In this document: positions 7,618 to 10,000 of the stretch, piece after piece
How the letters are laid out: each line of letters begins with the position of its first letter
Position numbering within the stretch: position 1 is the stretch's first letter
Assembly (NCBI GenBank): GCA_034096865.1
Contig: JAWQFJ010015258.1
Coordinates: forward strand, 1 to 10,000
Direction of reading: 5' to 3'
Length of the DNA stretch: 10,000 nt
From: Theodoxus fluviatilis
Lineage: Eukaryota > Mollusca > Gastropoda > Cycloneritida > Neritidae
Made by a program: the position numbers and the translations under genes
Notes under the pieces: generated by a model
The model's input: only the letters and a program-made list of their open reading frames with translations
Told to the model about the DNA's origin: nothing
Database searches by the model: none

Positions 7618-8460
7618 CGGCAGCAGGATGTGCAGGAGGAGGAGGAGGAGGAGGAGGTACAGAAGGAACAAAGGGCGCAAATGCAGGTGCATAGAAAATA
7701 GGACAAGCAGAAGGAGGAGGGGCAACAGGACGGGAGGCTGGTAAAGCAGGAGCAGGAACACAAGCATCGATATACGCAGGAGAGGATGAAGATGGTGGGA
7801 TGAGCAGTAGAAGGGGAAACAGGAATGGAGTAAAGGGAACAGCAGGAGGAAGAGAAAGAACAGGAGAAGAATCAGCAGAAGGCGGAGGAAGAGAGTAAAG
7901 CAGAAGCAGGAGAAATGGAAACAAGCAAAAATGAGAAAGGGGAGAGGCAGGAACAGGAGAAGAAAGAGGAGCAAGAGAACGAGAACATGACGCAGAAAGA
8001 GGAGAAGCACGAGGAAGAGAATTGACAGCATGAGAAGCCAGATGAGAAGGAGCAAAAAGAAGAGGAGAGCCAACAGAAGCAAAAGGAGGAGGAACAAAAA
8101 GACAAGGTGCAAGAGGAGGAAAAGAAACAAAAAGCGGGAAAGCAATAGGAGCAGGAGGAGAAGAAGAAGCAAGAGGAAAAGGAAGAGCAAAAGGAGGAGG
8201 AGCAGGAGGAGGAGCAAGAGGAGGAGGAGCAAGAGGTGGAGGAGCAAGAGAAATAGAAGTAAGAGGAGGAGAATCAAGAGGAGAAAGAGAAGCAAGAGTA
8301 AGAGAAGCAAGAAGAGGAGGAGCGAGATGACGAGGAGCAAGAAGACGAAGCGCAGAAAGACGAGGAGCACAAACACGAGGTGCATGAGGAGGATCAAGAA
8401 GACGAGGTACATAAAGATGATGAGCAAGAAAACGACGACAAAAAAGAGGAGGAGAAGGAG
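7618..8460 (+). repeat. degenerate in-phase GAG/CAA tract, possible relic of Glu/Gln/Lys-rich coding sequence
   Basis: This purine-rich tract begins with a perfect GAG run (about 7634-7657) and continues as GAG, GAA, AAG, AAA, CAA and CAG triplets in one constant phase (frame containing 7621, 8041 and 8401). Read in that frame it gives Glu, Gln, Lys, Asp, Asn and His almost exclusively, for example EEEQEEEEQEVEEQEK near 8206-8253. Between 8041 and 8460 about 10 of 140 codons lack A in the second position, while C is clearly commoner in first than third position by hand count. In-frame stops occur at 7699, 7801, 7831, 8023, 8146, 8254, 8260 and 8299, so it is not an intact gene under the standard code. 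It may be a decayed low-complexity exon of the trichohyalin/involucrin compositional type, or only a triplet repeat eroded by substitution. No homology can be named. Confidence 0.6.
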
Positions 8461-8474
8461 GGGAGGGAAGGAGT

Positions 8475-8931
8475 GGGAGGAGGAGGAGAAGGGAGGAGGA
8501 GGAGGAGAAGGAGGAGGAGGAGGAGGAGGAGGAGGAGGAGGAGGAGGAGGAGGAGGAGGAGGAGGAGGAGGAGGAGGAGGAGGAGAAGGAGGAGAAGGAG
8601 GAGAAGGAGGAGAAGAAGGAGGAGGAGGAGGAGGAGGAGGAGGAGGAGGAGGAGGAGGAGGAGGAGGAGGAGGAGGAGGAGGAGGAGGAGGAGGAGGAGG
8701 AGGAGGAGGAGGAGGAGGAGAAGGAATAGGAAAGGAGGAATAGGAAAAGAAGGAATAGGAAAAGGAGGAGGAGGAGGAGGAGGAGGAGGAGGAGGAGGAG
8801 GAGGAGGAGGAGGAGGAGGAGGAGGAGGAGGAGGAGAGGAGGAGGATAGGAAAAGGAGGAGGAGGAAAAGGAGGAGGAGGAATGGAAAGGAGGAGGAGGA
8901 ATAGGAAAAGGAGGAGGAAAGAGAGGAGGAG
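8475..8931 (+). repeat. (AGG)n homopurine microsatellite blocks
   Basis: Three near-perfect AGG runs lie at about 8510-8586, 8616-8721 and 8764-8837. They are joined by a 9-bp GGAGGAGAA-type block (8581-8616) and by GGAATAGGAAA-containing spacers. The stretch 8475-8726 has no pyrimidine at all on the + strand (252 bases), and 8757-8846 is a second uninterrupted run. Such tracts are mirror-symmetric and known to favour triplex (H-DNA) and GGA-type quadruplex forms. Frames across it are poly-Gly, poly-Arg or poly-Glu on + and poly-Ser, poly-Leu or poly-Pro on -, which is compositional. Confidence 0.97.
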
Positions 8932-10000
8932 GCAGGAGGAGGAGGAGGAGGAGAGGAGGTGGAGGAGCAGGAGGAGAGGAGGAGGAGGAGCAAGAGGAGG
9001 AGGAGCAGAAGGAGGAGGAGACAAGGAGGAGAGCGAGACAAGGAGGAGAGACAGAGGAGAGGAAGAGGAGGAGAAGAGGAGGAAGGAAGGAGGAAGAGGC
9101 AGGAGAAAGAGGAGGAGGAGGAGGATGAAGGAGGAGGAGTAGAAGAGGAGGAGGAAGGAGGAGGACAGAGGAGGAAGGAGGAGAAAAGGAGGAGGAGGAG
9201 GAAGGAGGAGGAGACAGGAGGAAGGAGGGAGAGGAGGAGGAGGAGCAAGAGGAGGAGGACAAGGAGGAAGGAGGAGACAGGAGGAGGAGGACAGGAGAGG
9301 AGGAGCAAAAGGAGGAGGAGAAGAGGGAGGAGGAAGGAAAAGGAGGAGGATGACAAGGAGGAGGAGGAGACAGGAGGAGGAGGAGGAAGAGGAGGAGGAG
9401 GACAGAGGGGGGAGGAGGAGAAGAAGAGGAGGAGAGGAGGAAGGAGGAGAGCAGGAGGAGGAGGAGGAAGGAGGGAGAGAGAGAGGAGGAGAGGAGGACA
9501 AGGAGGAGGAGAAGAGGAGGAGGAGAAAAGGAGGAGGAGGACAAGGAGGAGGAGGACAAGGAGGAGGAAGGAGGAGCAGGAGGAGAGAGGCGGAGGAGGG
9601 AACAAGAGGAGGAGGAAAAGGAGGAGGAGGACAAGGAGGAAGAGGAAAAAGAGGAGGACGAACAGGAGAAGGAGGAGGAACAAGAGGAGGAGGAAGAGGA
9701 GAGGAGGAGGAGGAACGAGGAGGAGGAGACAAGGAGGAGGAGGAGCAAGGAGGAGGAGGAGGAAAGGGAGGAGGAGACAAGGAGGAGGAGGAGCAAAGAG
9801 GAGGAGGACAAGAGGAGGAGGAACAAGGAGGAGGAGAAAGGAGGAGAGAGGAGGACGAAGGAGGAGGAGGAGCAAGGAGGAGGAGACAGGAGGAGGAGGA
9901 GGAAAGGAGGAGGAGCAGAGGAGGAGGAAGGAGGAGAGAGGAGGAGGACAAAAGGAGGAGGAACAAAAGGAGGAGGAACAAGAGGAGGAGGAACAAAGGA
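8932..10000 (+). repeat. AGG-based minisatellite with about 15-bp period, running off the window
   Basis: Units are three or four AGG triplets followed by a short ACAAG, GCAAG, ACAGG or AAAAGG linker. Single C bases mark the linkers. Their spacing is 14-16 bases in many places (9778, 9794, 9809, 9823) and exactly 15 at the end (9949, 9964, 9979, 9994). Unlike 7618-8460, linker spacing here is often not a multiple of three, so no frame is preserved. Minus-strand frames of 493 to 839 codons stay open only because TTA, CTA and TCA are absent from the + strand. The array continues beyond the right edge. Confidence 0.93.

Noticed and set aside
8030..8904. Plus-strand frames of 237 and 174 codons rich in Arg/Lys, Gly and Glu
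   Set aside because: They are low-complexity translations of the AGG tract. The Arg- and Gly-rich parts are poly-triplet runs. Only the Glu/Gln frame upstream showed position asymmetry, and it is broken by stops.
7477..9996. Minus-strand open frame of about 839 codons, plus overlapping minus frames of 741 and 493 codons
   Set aside because: The + strand is nearly free of T and poor in C, so minus-strand stops cannot arise. All three frames are open at once and encode only Leu, Ser and Pro runs.

Overview
The window looks like a gene-free, repeat-saturated stretch of an animal (metazoan) nuclear genome. It holds long dinucleotide, trinucleotide and tetranucleotide microsatellites, a 67-bp satellite array and only modest islands of unique sequence. 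I see no prokaryotic operon, ribosome binding site, tRNA, rRNA or mobile-element coding region. The mix of (CT)n, (CA)n, CCTG-type and GAG/AGG-type tracts with a short-unit satellite is common in marine invertebrates such as molluscs and crustaceans. That assignment is inference; nothing here is diagnostic of a clade.

Layout: 1-388 is unique sequence. 389-552 is a GA-rich purine tract. 553-1011 is unique. 1012-1189 is a compound CT microsatellite. 1190-1613 is AT-rich unique sequence with a nested inverted repeat. 1614-4558 is a 44-copy tandem array of a 67-bp monomer with nested higher-order duplications. 4559-4709 is a short spacer. 4710-4805 is a (CT)n(CA)n compound microsatellite. 4806-6456 is the largest unique region, without a recognisable gene. 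6457-6846 is a TRYC (CCTG-like) tetranucleotide tract that ends in a strand switch to (GGTT)n. 6934-6958 is a C-rich block with quadruplex potential. 6961-7068 is a CT microsatellite. 7069-7617 is unique. From 7618 to the window edge the + strand is a purine-rich domain in three parts: a degenerate in-phase GAG/CAA tract (7618-8460), near-pure (AGG)n blocks (8475-8931), and a roughly 15-bp AGG-based minisatellite (8932-10000).

Most long open frames here arise because the repeats are too low in complexity to contain stops. The best candidates for a second look are the nested higher-order structure of the satellite with an indel-rich seam at 3423-3557, and the 7618-8460 tract. In that tract one frame keeps A at the second codon position while first and third positions vary unequally, as a decayed Glu/Gln/Lys-rich coding sequence would. 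No new biological system is demonstrated.
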